From Methylomonas montana (GTDB lineage Bacteria; Pseudomonadota; Gammaproteobacteria; Methylococcales; Methylomonadaceae): a stretch of 64,000 bases of DNA. This document shows positions 54,962 through 63,915 of the stretch, one piece after another. The notes beneath the pieces were generated by a model. It worked only from the letters and a program-made list of their open reading frames with translations. It did not search any database and had not been told where the DNA came from. The position numbers and the translations under genes are program-made. The stretch spans positions 3,968,001 through 4,032,000 of the forward strand of contig NZ_CP129884.1 in the NCBI RefSeq assembly GCF_030490285.1, written 5' to 3'. Within the stretch, counting starts at the first letter, position 1. Each line of letters begins with the position of its first letter.

Positions 54962-56456
54962 CGACCACCTCCGCACGCCATTCGCCGTTCAGATTAGTAA
55001 AGGTCAGAAACAGCCGGTCGATAGGGAAAGCCGGCGCCACCATGATTTCGTAGACCAGCGCGCCCTCTTGCGGCGTGGTTTCGCTGATCGAAAACGCTTG
55101 TTCGGCCGAGGCGCCGCGCAAGGCACCCTGGCTGTATAAACGCCGGAAAAACTGTTCCAGCAGCAAGCGTGGCCGTGGATCGCGGTAATCCAGATTGAAG
55201 ATCAATTGCTCGCCCAGCATCTGCAATTGCCGGCGCAGAAAACCCAGAAAGCGCATCGCCTCCGCCGAGCGAAAACCGTCGTAACGCTGTTTATCGAACG
55301 GATAATCGGCGGCTGGCAATGCCGGCACCACCAAGCGCTCGTCGTCCAGCAATAACTGGCCCCGACCGCTGAATGACTTGCGGTATCTGATCACGCTGAT
55401 ACCCGGTTCGTCGCGTAAAGCCAGGGTTTGAGCAATAGACAGCCGCGGATAGGGCAAGGCGTCGCTGTTCAGCGGCCGAGCCGCCATCGACCGCCAAGGC
55501 CCATAGCGCCGCGCCACCGCCGCTTGCTGGCCGGCGATCAAACCGGCCGGCGTCAACAAGCTAAAACGCGGGCCACGCAGATACGGAAACAAAAACTGCA
55601 CATGGCGTAAGACTTGAGCATGCTCGGGATTGTCTTGATAGCCGGCCAGCGCGGTTAAGGCGGCCGGATCAAGCACGGGGCTGTCCAGTTCGCCGGAATA
55701 AGCCAGCGGCAAGGTGAACAGGCATTGCACATCCGGCCGATGGCTGACCACAAACCGCAGAATCCCGCGCAACACATCCGCTAACGCCCAGGGAGCCGGC
55801 ATGTCGTTCAGTTCGCTGCCGTAGCGGCGTTCGCGGTGATCGTCGTCGCTGTTTTGGGTGCAGGGCAAAAATTGCGGATCGTTGTTTTCCAGACGCACCC
55901 TGGGAATATCCGGCAAACGCGGCGGCACTTGCAGACGCTCCAAATCCGGAAAGCTAACCAAGCCCAGTGCTGGAATGACTAATACCGTCGCCAAGCCTTG
56001 CAAGCTGTCGATGTCATGCAATTCGGTATTGGCGGCGGGCAAAAACCCAGCCTGCCCGCTGGCTTCCGGTATCCGCACCACCCAGAGCTTTTCGCCGCCG
56101 TTGGCAAAAAAATCGTCGACCGCCAAGCCCAGCCAAGCTTGTTTGCCGGCCAGCAGGCTGACGTATTCGGTATTCGCGTCCAGCGCATCCGGGAAAATGT
56201 CGTGAAACTCGGCGCTGGATTGCAAGGGTATAGGCAGATGGTAAAGTTCGCTGACAGCACCGGGGCGCAACAAGGCATCCACGGCCAGGCCGTAACCGAC
56301 CGCACGCATGTCCGCCAGCGCCGCCGGCAATTGCAGCAGGCGTTCGAGCCTGACCCGGCCCGGACAATGGCCGAGCATGGCTGCCTCCAGCGCCGCGATC
56401 CGGCGTTCGACCGGCCGTGGCGTCAAGGCGATGCGCGCTCCCGCGAACCATTCCAT
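54954..56456 (-). CDS. Second, shortened sheath-like protein (500 aa)
   Basis: Local motifs match the true sheath in this cluster: VDDFFANGGEKLWVVRIPEA corresponds to KAFFDGGGKQLYVSRVGNF, and the C-terminal MRFLGFLRRQLQMLGEQLIF with LLLEQFFRRLYSQGALRG corresponds to the sheath polymerisation arms (RRYFLYLERSIDK, ESFLYNEWVNGRLLGS). It is ~235 aa shorter and otherwise strongly diverged. Afp and PVC loci have two or three sheath paralogues, so a specialised sheath ring at the baseplate or cap is plausible. It lies 15 bases after the tube gene. Confidence 0.75.
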   Translation of the reverse strand: MEWFAGARIALTPRPVERRIAALEAAMLGHCPGRVRLERLLQLPAALADMRAVGYGLAVDALLRPGAVSELYHLPIPLQSSAEFHDIFPDALDANTEYVSLLAGKQAWLGLAVDDFFANGGEKLWVVRIPEASGQAGFLPAANTELHDIDSLQGLATVLVIPALGLVSFPDLERLQVPPRLPDIPRVRLENNDPQFLPCTQNSDDDHRERRYGSELNDMPAPWALADVLRGILRFVVSHRPDVQCLFTLPLAYSGELDSPVLDPAALTALAGYQDNPEHAQVLRHVQFLFPYLRGPRFSLLTPAGLIAGQQAAVARRYGPWRSMAARPLNSDALPYPRLSIAQTLALRDEPGISVIRYRKSFSGRGQLLLDDERLVVPALPAADYPFDKQRYDGFRSAEAMRFLGFLRRQLQMLGEQLIFNLDYRDPRPRLLLEQFFRRLYSQGALRGASAEQAFSISETTPQEGALVYEIMVAPAFPIDRLFLTFTNLNGEWRAEVVDG

Positions 56457-56471
56457 TCGCTATCGCTCCGG

Positions 56472-56933
56472 TCAGCTTTGGATGATGGTTTCGACAGAGA
56501 GCACCAGCTCTTCCATCGCCACATCGCTGCCGCCTTTGGCAGTCAAGGTTGGGCCGGTCCATTTGATCGGCATGGCCTTGACCAGTTTCCAGGTGACCAC
56601 CGCGCTGGCACTGGTCGGATCTTCATTCTTTAGCTTGATCACCACATCGCGCTTGGCGGTGACGTCGCCGCCACGAATTTGATCCAGCCAGCTATAGATA
56701 TTGTCGGCGCCGATCACCCCGCGTTTCAGCGTCACGTCGCCGGCCTTGTTGATGGCCGGTATCTTGCGCACGTAATTGACCGCTTCATTGCCGTTGCGGT
56801 ATTCCGCTACCGTCACTTCGGCGTTCAACCCGGACACTTCGGAGAATCCGCCCTGGACTTCGCCTTCGCTGCCGTCGCCCAGATTGACCAGATAATTGAA
56901 CACGCCGTAGGGCGTTTCTCGATATTGAGCCAT
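56472..56933 (-). CDS. Phage tail tube protein, main copy (Afp1-like)
   Basis: The 153-aa inner tube protein of the TIGR02241/gp19 family: YGVFNYLVNLGDGSEGEVQG, GGFSEVSGLNAEVTVAEYRN, DVTLKRGVIGADNIYSWLDQ, VTWKLVKAMPIKWTGPTL, AMEELVLSVETI. These monomers stack as hexamers to form the tube that the sheath drives out. GAGGAA precedes the ATG. It follows the sheath gene by 32 bases, the standard sheath-tube order. Confidence 0.94.
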   Translation of the reverse strand: MAQYRETPYGVFNYLVNLGDGSEGEVQGGFSEVSGLNAEVTVAEYRNGNEAVNYVRKIPAINKAGDVTLKRGVIGADNIYSWLDQIRGGDVTAKRDVVIKLKNEDPTSASAVVTWKLVKAMPIKWTGPTLTAKGGSDVAMEELVLSVETIIQS

Positions 56934-56965
56934 GGTTAGTTCCTCTTCAAAATGTGGTCAACCGA

Positions 56966-59170
56966 TTAGGCGTCGGCGGTTTTCTGGCCGATACGGAAAA
57001 TCACGAATTCGGCCGGCTTCAAGGCCGCCACGCCGATTTCGCAAACCAGCCGACCGTTATCCAGGTCGTTCTGGGTCATCGTGCTGCGGTCGCAACGCAC
57101 AAAATAGGCGGTTTTGGCGCTACCCAACAGCCGGCCGTTGACCCATTCGTTGTACAAAAAGCTTTCCACGGTCTGCCGGACGTTGTCCCACAAACGCTCG
57201 CCATTGGGTTCGAACACCACCCATTGCGTGGACTTGTCGATGGAGCGCTCCAAGTACAAAAAGTAACGGCGGACGTTGACGTATTTCCATTCCGGATCGC
57301 TGGACAAGGTACGGCCGCCCCAGACGCGATGGCCACGGCCCGGAAACGAACGCAGACAGTTAATACCGTTGGGATTCAACAATTCTTGCTGGAAACGATT
57401 GATTTCTTGGGCAAAGCGCAAGGCACCGATCACCGGCTCGTTGGCCGGCGGCTTATGCACGCCGCGCTGCACGTCGGTATTGGCATAGACACCGGCCACG
57501 AAACCGGCCGGCGGCACATTGATGGTGCTGAGCACGCCGCGCGGATCGGCGATGACTACCCAGGGGTAATACAAAGCCAAACGGGAATCGTCGAAGTTGG
57601 AACGGAATTCGCGCACTTCCGACAAAGTCATGCCGTCGCGGCTATCGACGATGCCGACCCGATAGCGCATCCTTAGGCAATGTTTCTGCACCTCGGCGAC
57701 GATGGCCTGATGATTGGCCGCATCGGCCGCCGCGGCCGGCGTCATCACGATGGAAATATCCTCGATATTTTCCAAGGCCGCGAAGCCGCTGCTGCCATTG
57801 ACTTCATCGACTACACCGCCGTAATGGGTGGCGGCCGGTACGTTGCCGTCGTTGCCGCCGGTCAGGTTGATCAAATAACGCGCTCCCTGCACCGAGAACG
57901 GGCCGGGCACCAGGGCGGTCGGCTCGGACAAGCTGCGTAGCGCCGCCAGGATTTGTGTGCCGGTGGCATCGGGATCGAGTACGCAACTGATCGGACTGGC
58001 CAGTTGATCGTAACGTTTATCGGGCGTGACGGCTAACACCGCGCCGAGGCTGTTGGCGGCGTCTGGAGCGGTGGACAGATTGCCGTAGCTGTAGACCACC
58101 GGCCCGTCCCCGCCGCCGGAATGCACTGAGATATCGAAGTTACGCAACACTAAACCGCGCACGCTGGTCGACACCAGTGCTAACGCCGCCAATGGCACGG
58201 TCAAGTTTCCGGCAATCAAAGGGTTGAAGCCACCGGACGCGACTACCAGTTCACTGGCGTCCGCATCCAGGCTGCCGATCAGAGTTTTCAAGGTGCCCCA
58301 ATGCGCCGCGCCGGTAAAGGCCGATATATCGGTATCGTCCGCCTCGGCGGCCTCATTGAAGCTCAATACCGCCGTGCCGCCATCCGCCAATGTGCCGCTG
58401 GTCGGTTTTTTGACCGCCACGCGGGTGAATGTGACCGATGCGCCGCCACCATTGACCAGACCGGCCGCCAGCAACACGCCTTCGCTGCCGACCGGGCCGC
58501 TGGGGCGTAAATCGGTACCGGTCGCCGCGGCGCCGTCGTCGGGGTCCAGCGTGCAACGATTATCGACGATGACGTATTGATTGCCTTCACGGCGCACTAC
58601 CGCCTGCAGGTTCAATGGAAACCGGGCATCCGGAAACTGCGCGGCAATGCCGGGCGCGCGCACTGCGTTGGTTAGGCCGGTGGCATTCAGGAACAGGATA
58701 TCGCCTTCGGCGGGTGCGGCGACCGGCTCAAAGCGCAATAAATTCTCGCTATCGCGCCATAGCAGCTCCAATGTGAAATCGCCCATCGCCCCCGGAAAGC
58801 GGCTACTGAAGGTCAGTACGTCGGCGACCGCACGGGTCGAAACGCCGGGTGCGTCTTGCGGAAAATTGCCGACCCGCGACACATATAGCTGTTTGCCGCC
58901 GCCGTCGAAAAAGGCCTTGGCGGCAATTGCAGTATGGTTGAATACGACCCTATCCGTGTCCGAAACAGGATCGTGCAAGGTCAGATCTTGAATGTCGCCG
59001 TAGATGCGAGCGAATTCGCCGAAGCTAGTCACTACCTCGGGGTTGCCGCGCAACGGTCCGAAGCGGGTAGGCCCCACCACAGCGGTAACGCTGGTCCCCA
59101 CGCCTTCGATCGATTTGGCACGAAAACTGACTTCTTCTACAAACACACCCGGTGCAAGATATTCAGGCAT
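56966..59170 (-). CDS. Contractile tail sheath protein
   Basis: The 734-aa sheath has the N-terminal handle YLAPGVFVEEVSFRAKSIEG, VGTSVTAVVGPTRFGPLRGN and the C-terminal domain with MRYRVGIVDSRDGMTLSEV, YYPWVVIADPRG, ASGAV-like variants, SSDPEWKYVNVRRYFLYLER and WVVFEPNGERLWDNVRQTVE. Contraction of stacked sheath rings powers injection. The insertion domains between ~150 and 430 enlarge it relative to Afp2 and probably decorate the outer surface. AAGGAGGGG precedes the ATG. Confidence 0.94.
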   Translation of the reverse strand: MPEYLAPGVFVEEVSFRAKSIEGVGTSVTAVVGPTRFGPLRGNPEVVTSFGEFARIYGDIQDLTLHDPVSDTDRVVFNHTAIAAKAFFDGGGKQLYVSRVGNFPQDAPGVSTRAVADVLTFSSRFPGAMGDFTLELLWRDSENLLRFEPVAAPAEGDILFLNATGLTNAVRAPGIAAQFPDARFPLNLQAVVRREGNQYVIVDNRCTLDPDDGAAATGTDLRPSGPVGSEGVLLAAGLVNGGGASVTFTRVAVKKPTSGTLADGGTAVLSFNEAAEADDTDISAFTGAAHWGTLKTLIGSLDADASELVVASGGFNPLIAGNLTVPLAALALVSTSVRGLVLRNFDISVHSGGGDGPVVYSYGNLSTAPDAANSLGAVLAVTPDKRYDQLASPISCVLDPDATGTQILAALRSLSEPTALVPGPFSVQGARYLINLTGGNDGNVPAATHYGGVVDEVNGSSGFAALENIEDISIVMTPAAAADAANHQAIVAEVQKHCLRMRYRVGIVDSRDGMTLSEVREFRSNFDDSRLALYYPWVVIADPRGVLSTINVPPAGFVAGVYANTDVQRGVHKPPANEPVIGALRFAQEINRFQQELLNPNGINCLRSFPGRGHRVWGGRTLSSDPEWKYVNVRRYFLYLERSIDKSTQWVVFEPNGERLWDNVRQTVESFLYNEWVNGRLLGSAKTAYFVRCDRSTMTQNDLDNGRLVCEIGVAALKPAEFVIFRIGQKTADA

Positions 59171-59234
59171 GCTCCCCTCCTTATTTTTTAAGTGGACCAG
59201 CGTTTAAAAGACGAACTCAACCATCATGGATTAC

Positions 59235-60011
59235 TCAATTGGGTTGAACGGCAAGATGATCCCGATTAAAGGACCGGATTAAACTCAATTCACCCGGCAC
59301 CACGCTCAGCGCCAGCGCAGGACTAAAACTATTGGCATTGCTTGCACCCAATTCCATTGGCTGTAAATCGGCCGGATCAAGCGGTAGATCGGCGCTGGCC
59401 GGCGTCAAGGCCGCGACAGTCAGCGTCGCCGAGTATTGATCGACGCCTTCCGGCAACGGCGGCAAGCGATGCATCGCCAGCATGAAGTCGCCGTTAGCGT
59501 CGGCTTGGCCGCGGCAGACCAAATTGCCGCCGGCACCCAGGCTGACGGTCAGCGTTAGCAAGGCCCATACCGCCGGCAGGTTGCCGCCGTCGAAGCGTAA
59601 GGTGCCGCGTAAGCCACCGCTGCGTCCCAGCCGGGTACCGAACGGCGTCGGATATAGCACCAGGGCGTGACCAACGGCATTGCCTGCTTGAATCTCGAAG
59701 CGCCGCGGGTTATAGCGGCGCTGATTGTCGGCGACCACTCCGGCAATGGCATAAACCGCTTCGACCGGGCGCTGTTTGTCAACATCGTTGACCTGCCCAG
59801 AAACGGTCTTGCCGGCCGAACGCCGCCACAACGCGGTTTTGCCTGGCGTTTGTAGACACTGTAAATCGGCGGGGCGGTTATCCAGTTGCATGGTAACGGC
59901 GGTGTTGAGCCGCTGCATGTCGGCTTCCTGCGCCGCGCTGCTACCGTCCAGCCAGTAGATTACGTCGCTGGCATAGAGAATATTGGTTTCCAGCACCTTG
60001 ATCGCTTTCAC
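59235..60011 (-). CDS. eCIS accessory protein of unknown function (258 aa)
   Basis: The likely start is GTG 60011 (VKAIKVLETNILYASDVIYW), overlapping the stop of the DUF4255 gene as GTGA; the frame stays open upstream but only antisense-like sequence lies there. The C-terminal ~110 residues look like a carboxypeptidase-regulatory or Ig-like beta sandwich (SGGLRGTLRFDGGNLPAVWA, LVCRGQADANGDFMLAMHRL). The middle (RRYNPRRFEIQAGNAVGHAL) has no family I know. Probably a structural or surface component, co-translated with its neighbour. Confidence 0.7.
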   Translation of the reverse strand: MKAIKVLETNILYASDVIYWLDGSSAAQEADMQRLNTAVTMQLDNRPADLQCLQTPGKTALWRRSAGKTVSGQVNDVDKQRPVEAVYAIAGVVADNQRRYNPRRFEIQAGNAVGHALVLYPTPFGTRLGRSGGLRGTLRFDGGNLPAVWALLTLTVSLGAGGNLVCRGQADANGDFMLAMHRLPPLPEGVDQYSATLTVAALTPASADLPLDPADLQPMELGASNANSFSPALALSVVPGELSLIRSFNRDHLAVQPN

Positions 60012-60595
60012 TGCGTACCCCCCGGAAATACCCGCGTCGAAACCGGCGGCCCTTCGCTGCGCGGCCGCCGCAGCCGCAGCCGGACGGTGCGCGCCACATA
60101 GGGCACGGTGCTGGTGTAAGGCGATTTGAACACGTCCCAGATGCGCATTAAATCCTCTGTCGTCATCTCGTCCGGGGTGATATTCAGCACTTCTGCCTGG
60201 CCCCATTCGTCGTCGATGTCTTGAATATGCGACACATCCAACTGACATTCGTTGGCCAGCTCGACCATCGCCCAACTCAGTAAGTCGGCTTCGATCGTGG
60301 CGCTGGAAGCGTTAGCGATTAATAGAAAATGTAAATTGACCGGTAATTCGGCTTGTGGAGCGTTTTGGTCGCTGCCGCGCTGCGCGAAGGAACGCTGCCG
60401 ACCGTGCGGATCGATGGTGATACGGTGCAAGTAAATGCCCAGCAGATTGCCGGCGAGGATATTGGCGATGTCGGCGCTACCCAGCAGTTTAGCCTGAGCA
60501 TTGGTGGGCTCGCTGCTCAACTCGGCGGGCAGCCTGCTAGTCAAGAATGCTTCCAACGCCAGCAGTGCGCCGGTAACTCCTCGGTATGAAGCCAT
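60008..60595 (-). CDS. DUF4255/Pvc16 N-terminal-type protein, predicted tail terminator
   Basis: The 195-aa product matches the Pvc16_N/DUF4255 pattern: SYRGVTGALLALEAFLTSRL, ILAGNLLGIYLHRITIDPHG, PVNLHFLLIANASSATIEAD, and SPYTSTVPYVARTVRLRL near the end. Afp16/Pvc16 caps the end of the tube and sheath and fixes their length. Here it is the first gene of the cluster, not the last as in Afp. A purine-rich GGGGGAGGGGAG stretch directly precedes the ATG. Confidence 0.85.
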   Translation of the reverse strand: MASYRGVTGALLALEAFLTSRLPAELSSEPTNAQAKLLGSADIANILAGNLLGIYLHRITIDPHGRQRSFAQRGSDQNAPQAELPVNLHFLLIANASSATIEADLLSWAMVELANECQLDVSHIQDIDDEWGQAEVLNITPDEMTTEDLMRIWDVFKSPYTSTVPYVARTVRLRLRRPRSEGPPVSTRVFPGGTQ

Positions 60596-60868
60596 CTCCC
60601 CTCCCCCAGTTGAGCGGTATCATAGCCTAGTACACCTGTCTACTGTACGCAAGTCGATTTTGTGAAGTTATCGAACTACCAAAAACGAAAAACGCGATGC
60701 ACAGCAAACAAACCGGCTAAATTCCGTGCCTCATTCGAATAATGACTTTAAGTTTTAGCAGAGTTTCGGAAATTTATCGGGCCGACATTAATTAAAATTG
60801 GATTAAAAAATAGCAAAACCGCTCCCTATCCAGTTCTGGCGAGCGAAGTTCGAGCAAACATCCGCCGC
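60596..60868 (-). promoter_or_regulatory. Predicted promoter region of the eCIS operon
   Basis: This ~270-base stretch lies before the first eCIS gene and is divergent to the hydroxylase-like gene. Read on the minus strand, TATGAT (60624-60619) would be a -10 box 24 bases before the ATG; no matching -35 at 17 bases is convincing. A dyad GTACA (60630-60634) / TGTAC (60644-60648) overlaps the presumed -35 area and could be a regulator site. The part from ~60730 to 60815 is AT-rich. Confidence 0.35.
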
Positions 60869-61432
60869 TTGACAGCAGATGAAAATAATTATCCCGACCC
60901 CGGCAAAGTGAGCGAAGATAACCATTCCCTTGCCCAACAAAACCGCCGACAAATCATGCTCTCCGCCACCCTGCAAATTGCGCTAGCCTTGTTGTACGCC
61001 AATCTCGGCGAATGGCTGATGCACAAATTCATCTTGCACGGCTTGGGTAAAAAGCCCGGCAGCATCTGGGCTTATCATTGGTATGAACACCATGCGATAT
61101 GCGCCAATAACGCCATGCTCGATCCTGGCTACCGAAGACTGGATTTATCGACCTGGAACGCGCAGACCAAGGAATTAGCGGTATTGGCAGCCATCGCACT
61201 GCTGCATCTGCCCTTGCTTTGGTATTGGCCGGCTTTTGCGCTGGGCCTGTATGGCTCGTTGCTGCTCTATTATGGCCGGCATCGAAAAGCCCATCTCGAT
61301 CCGGACTGGGCCCGCCAACATTTGCACTGGCATTTCGAACACCATACCGTTCCCGACTCCGGCAACTGGTGCGTCACCTGGCCTTGGTTTGACTATCTGT
61401 TCCGCACGCACTCCTCACAAAGCCGGACTTGA
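60869..61432 (+). CDS. Histidine-box membrane protein (fatty acid hydroxylase/sterol desaturase-like)
   Basis: 187 aa if read from a TTG at 60869; the first ATG (MLSATLQ, 60956) would give 158 aa and neither has a clear ribosome-binding site. It has hydrophobic segments near LSATLQIALALLYANLGEWL, LAVLAAIALLHLPLLWYWPA and ALGLYGSLLLYYG. Histidine clusters are HKFILH, HWYEHH, HRKAH and HLHWHFEHHT, the layout of di-iron fatty acid hydroxylases and desaturases. It may hydroxylate or desaturate a lipid; the substrate is unknown and it is shorter than most family members. Confidence 0.65.
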   Translation: MTADENNYPDPGKVSEDNHSLAQQNRRQIMLSATLQIALALLYANLGEWLMHKFILHGLGKKPGSIWAYHWYEHHAICANNAMLDPGYRRLDLSTWNAQTKELAVLAAIALLHLPLLWYWPAFALGLYGSLLLYYGRHRKAHLDPDWARQHLHWHFEHHTVPDSGNWCVTWPWFDYLFRTHSSQSRT

Positions 61433-61531
61433 AACGCGCGAACACAAGCCGATATAGCTTCGCCTGTCATTTGAGGACTCCCGTTAGCAAGCGCTCCGGC
61501 ATTCCACTGATCACCCATTGTGGAAGCAAGC

Positions 61532-61661
61532 CTTAGAAGCTGTTTAAAAACGTCGCGAGTTTGTTCATGGCAAGGCGAAAAAACGGAGAGTACATGAGGA
61601 TTTTGAGCGATTTTTCAACGCAGTCATGGGCAAGCGCAGCAGCTTTTCAACTGCTTCTTAG
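61532..61661. repeat. MITE-like element with imperfect terminal inverted repeats
   Basis: About 130 bases bounded by CTTAGAAGCTGTTTAAAAA (61532-61550) and a similar sequence in inverse orientation, GCTTTTCAACTGCTTCTTAG (61642-61661). The interior (GGCAAGGCGAAAAAACGGAG, then ACATGAGGATTTTGAGCGAT and TTTTTCAACGCAGTCATGGG) is of a type I recall as a dispersed intergenic repeat in methylotrophs and related proteobacteria. No transposase is encoded, so it would be a non-autonomous element. Confidence 0.55.
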
Positions 61662-61763
61662 ACAAGCCAGCAGTGAAGACATACAATGCCCGTGCTCGGA
61701 ATCCGGTTTTCACATCAATTGAATGCGTTGATCAACGCAGTCTTTCCTTACTCAGGAGGCTTT

Positions 61764-62192
61764 ATGTCAAGAATTTGGGTTGTAGTAGCGGACAGCAGCA
61801 GAGCACGTTTTTTCTCGCTGGTGAGCCGACTTGAACCACTGCACGAGTTTGACGGCATGGTGTACGCCGAGGGCAGGATGCAGGAACGGGAAGAGCTATC
61901 GGATCGTCAGGGCGGCATTGCCGGCGGTCACGGCGAGGGCGACCATACCTTCGAGGCACCGACCGACTTGAAACATCATGAAGCCGATGTTTTCGCCCGG
62001 CGGATCGCCGAAAAGCTGGAACAAGGCCGGGTCAACCACGATTTCAACAAATTGATCCTGGTCGCGCCGCCGGCGTTTTTAGGCGCCTTGCGGCAAGCGC
62101 TTAACACCCATTTGCAAGACCTGGTCAACGACTCTCTGGATAAAAACTTAGTGACCGAAGACGAGACCGTCATTCGCGAGCATATCTTATAA
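61764..62192 (+). CDS. Host-attachment family protein (PF10116 type)
   Basis: 142 aa from ATG 61764 (MSRIWVVVADSSRARFFS), with AGGAGG seven bases upstream; an upstream in-frame extension lacks a start signal. The family is named from a protein required for Rhizobium attachment to roots, but most members, including those in aquatic methanotrophs, have unknown roles. Features are WVVVADSSRARFF, HTFEAPTDLKHHEADVFARR, LILVAPPAFLGALRQAL and a final TEDETVIREHIL. It is cytoplasmic with no signal peptide; a fold resembling eRF1 domain 3 is reported for relatives. Confidence 0.88.
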   Translation: MSRIWVVVADSSRARFFSLVSRLEPLHEFDGMVYAEGRMQEREELSDRQGGIAGGHGEGDHTFEAPTDLKHHEADVFARRIAEKLEQGRVNHDFNKLILVAPPAFLGALRQALNTHLQDLVNDSLDKNLVTEDETVIREHIL

Positions 62193-62413
62193 ATTAGCCT
62201 TTGCATTCGGCGTAATCGCGACGTCCTCCGCGCTTACGCCATCCCTGTCTTACGTTTGCACAACCATCCGGACCGACCCGGATCGAATCCAGACCTTCTC
62301 CAGTCCGCTTCGATTTCTTGCTGGCGTTATCTCGGCGTATCATTGCCGGCAATTAATCGCATCCATCGAGCGGAAACACGCTCGACACCATCATTAATAA
62401 CGACCACCAGCGT

Positions 62414-63877
62414 ATGAAATACAGAGACTTAAGAGATTTTATCGCCCAACTGGAAAAACAGGGCGAATTGAAGCGTATCAAACAGGAAGTCGATCCGGTA
62501 CTGGAGATGACGGTGATCTGCGACCGGGTGCTGAAACAGGGTGGCCCTGCGCTATTGTTCGAGAACGTCAAAGGTTCCAATATTGCCGTACTGGCCAATC
62601 TGTTCGGCACTCCGAAACGGGTGGCGATGGGCATGGGCGCCAAGGACGTTTCCGAATTACGCGGCATCGGCGAACTGCTGGCTTATTTAAAGGAACCCGA
62701 GCCGCCGAAAGGCATGAAGGACGCGCTGGAAAAGCTGCCGGTGTTCAAACAGGTATTGAACATGGCGCCGAAACTGGTCAGCTCGCCGCCTTGCCAGGAA
62801 GTGATTCGGATCGGCGACGAGATCGATCTGGCCGATTATCCGATTCAGACCTGCTGGCCGGAAGACGCCGCACCGCTGATCACCTGGCCGCTGGTAATTA
62901 CCAAAGGACCGAATAAAGATCGGCAGAATCTGGGCATTTATCGCCAACAGGTGATAGGCAAAAACAAGGTGATCATGCGCTGGCTGGCGCATCGCGGCGG
63001 CGCGCTGGATTTCAAGGAATGGCAAGCAGCGCATCCCGGCAAGCCGTTTCCGGTCGCGGTGGCGCTAGGCGCCGACCCGGCCACGATACTGGCAGCCGTG
63101 ACGCCGGTGCCTGATTCCTTGTCCGAATATGCTTTCGCCGGCCTGCTGCGCGGCAGCAAGACCGAAGTCGCCAAATGCCTGAGCAACGATCTACAAGTGC
63201 CTGCCAGTGCCGAAATCGTGCTGGAAGGCTTTATTTATCCGGGCGAAACCGCGCCGGAAGGCCCCTACGGCGACCATACCGGTTATTACAACGAGGTCGA
63301 CGAGTTTCCGGTCTTCACTATCGAACGCATCACCCAACGCCAGGTGCCGATTTACCACAGCACTTACACCGGCCGGCCGCCCGATGAGCCTGCCATCCTC
63401 GGCGTGGCACTGAACGAGGTATTCGTGCCGATATTGCAAAAACAATTCCCGGAGATCGTCGATTTTTACTTGCCGCCGGAAGGCTGCTCGTACCGGATGG
63501 CGGTAATCAGCATGAAGAAACAGTACGCCGGCCACGCCAAGCGGGTGATGCTCGGCACCTGGTCGTATTTGCGGCAATTCATGTATACCAAATTCGTCAT
63601 CGTGGTCGACGACGACGTCGATGTACGCAACTGGCAGGACGTGATCTGGGCAATCACCACTCGCATGGACCCGGCCCGCGACTTGACGATATTGGAAAAT
63701 ACGCCCATCGATTATCTGGATTTTGCTTCGCCGGTCTCGGGTCTGGGTTCCAAGGTTGGCTTCGACGCCACCAACAAATGGCCGGGCGAAACCAACCGGG
63801 AATGGGGCCGCCCTATCGTGATGCGCGAGGACGTGGTCAAGAAAGTCGATGCTATGTGGGATTCGTTATTTAGTTGA
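62414..63877 (+). CDS. ubiD: 4-hydroxy-3-polyprenylbenzoate decarboxylase UbiD
   Basis: The 487-aa prenylated-FMN-dependent decarboxylase acts in ubiquinone synthesis with cofactor made by UbiX. Characteristic sequences include [80 protein letters not shown] with the catalytic Glu region, and [20 protein letters not shown]. Length matches the E. coli enzyme (~497 aa). A response regulator gene starts 38 bases downstream on the same strand. Confidence 0.96.
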   Translation: MKYRDLRDFIAQLEKQGELKRIKQEVDPVLEMTVICDRVLKQGGPALLFENVKGSNIAVLANLFGTPKRVAMGMGAKDVSELRGIGELLAYLKEPEPPKGMKDALEKLPVFKQVLNMAPKLVSSPPCQEVIRIGDEIDLADYPIQTCWPEDAAPLITWPLVITKGPNKDRQNLGIYRQQVIGKNKVIMRWLAHRGGALDFKEWQAAHPGKPFPVAVALGADPATILAAVTPVPDSLSEYAFAGLLRGSKTEVAKCLSNDLQVPASAEIVLEGFIYPGETAPEGPYGDHTGYYNEVDEFPVFTIERITQRQVPIYHSTYTGRPPDEPAILGVALNEVFVPILQKQFPEIVDFYLPPEGCSYRMAVISMKKQYAGHAKRVMLGTWSYLRQFMYTKFVIVVDDDVDVRNWQDVIWAITTRMDPARDLTILENTPIDYLDFASPVSGLGSKVGFDATNKWPGETNREWGRPIVMREDVVKKVDAMWDSLFS

Positions 63878-63915
63878 GGTAGACTTCGATTATTACCGAT
63901 TAAAACCCCAGCCTA

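Noticed and set aside
59235-60275. A 346-residue reading of the 258-aa accessory gene
   Set aside because: The first ~88 residues are in the antisense-like composition of the neighbouring DUF4255 gene; the GTGA overlap at 60011 gives a natural coupled start.
29771-60595. A complete temperate prophage
   Set aside because: There are tail, sheath and baseplate genes but no capsid, portal, terminase, integrase, replication or lysis genes; the AAA+, CIS_tube, DUF4255 and DUF4157 genes identify an eCIS.
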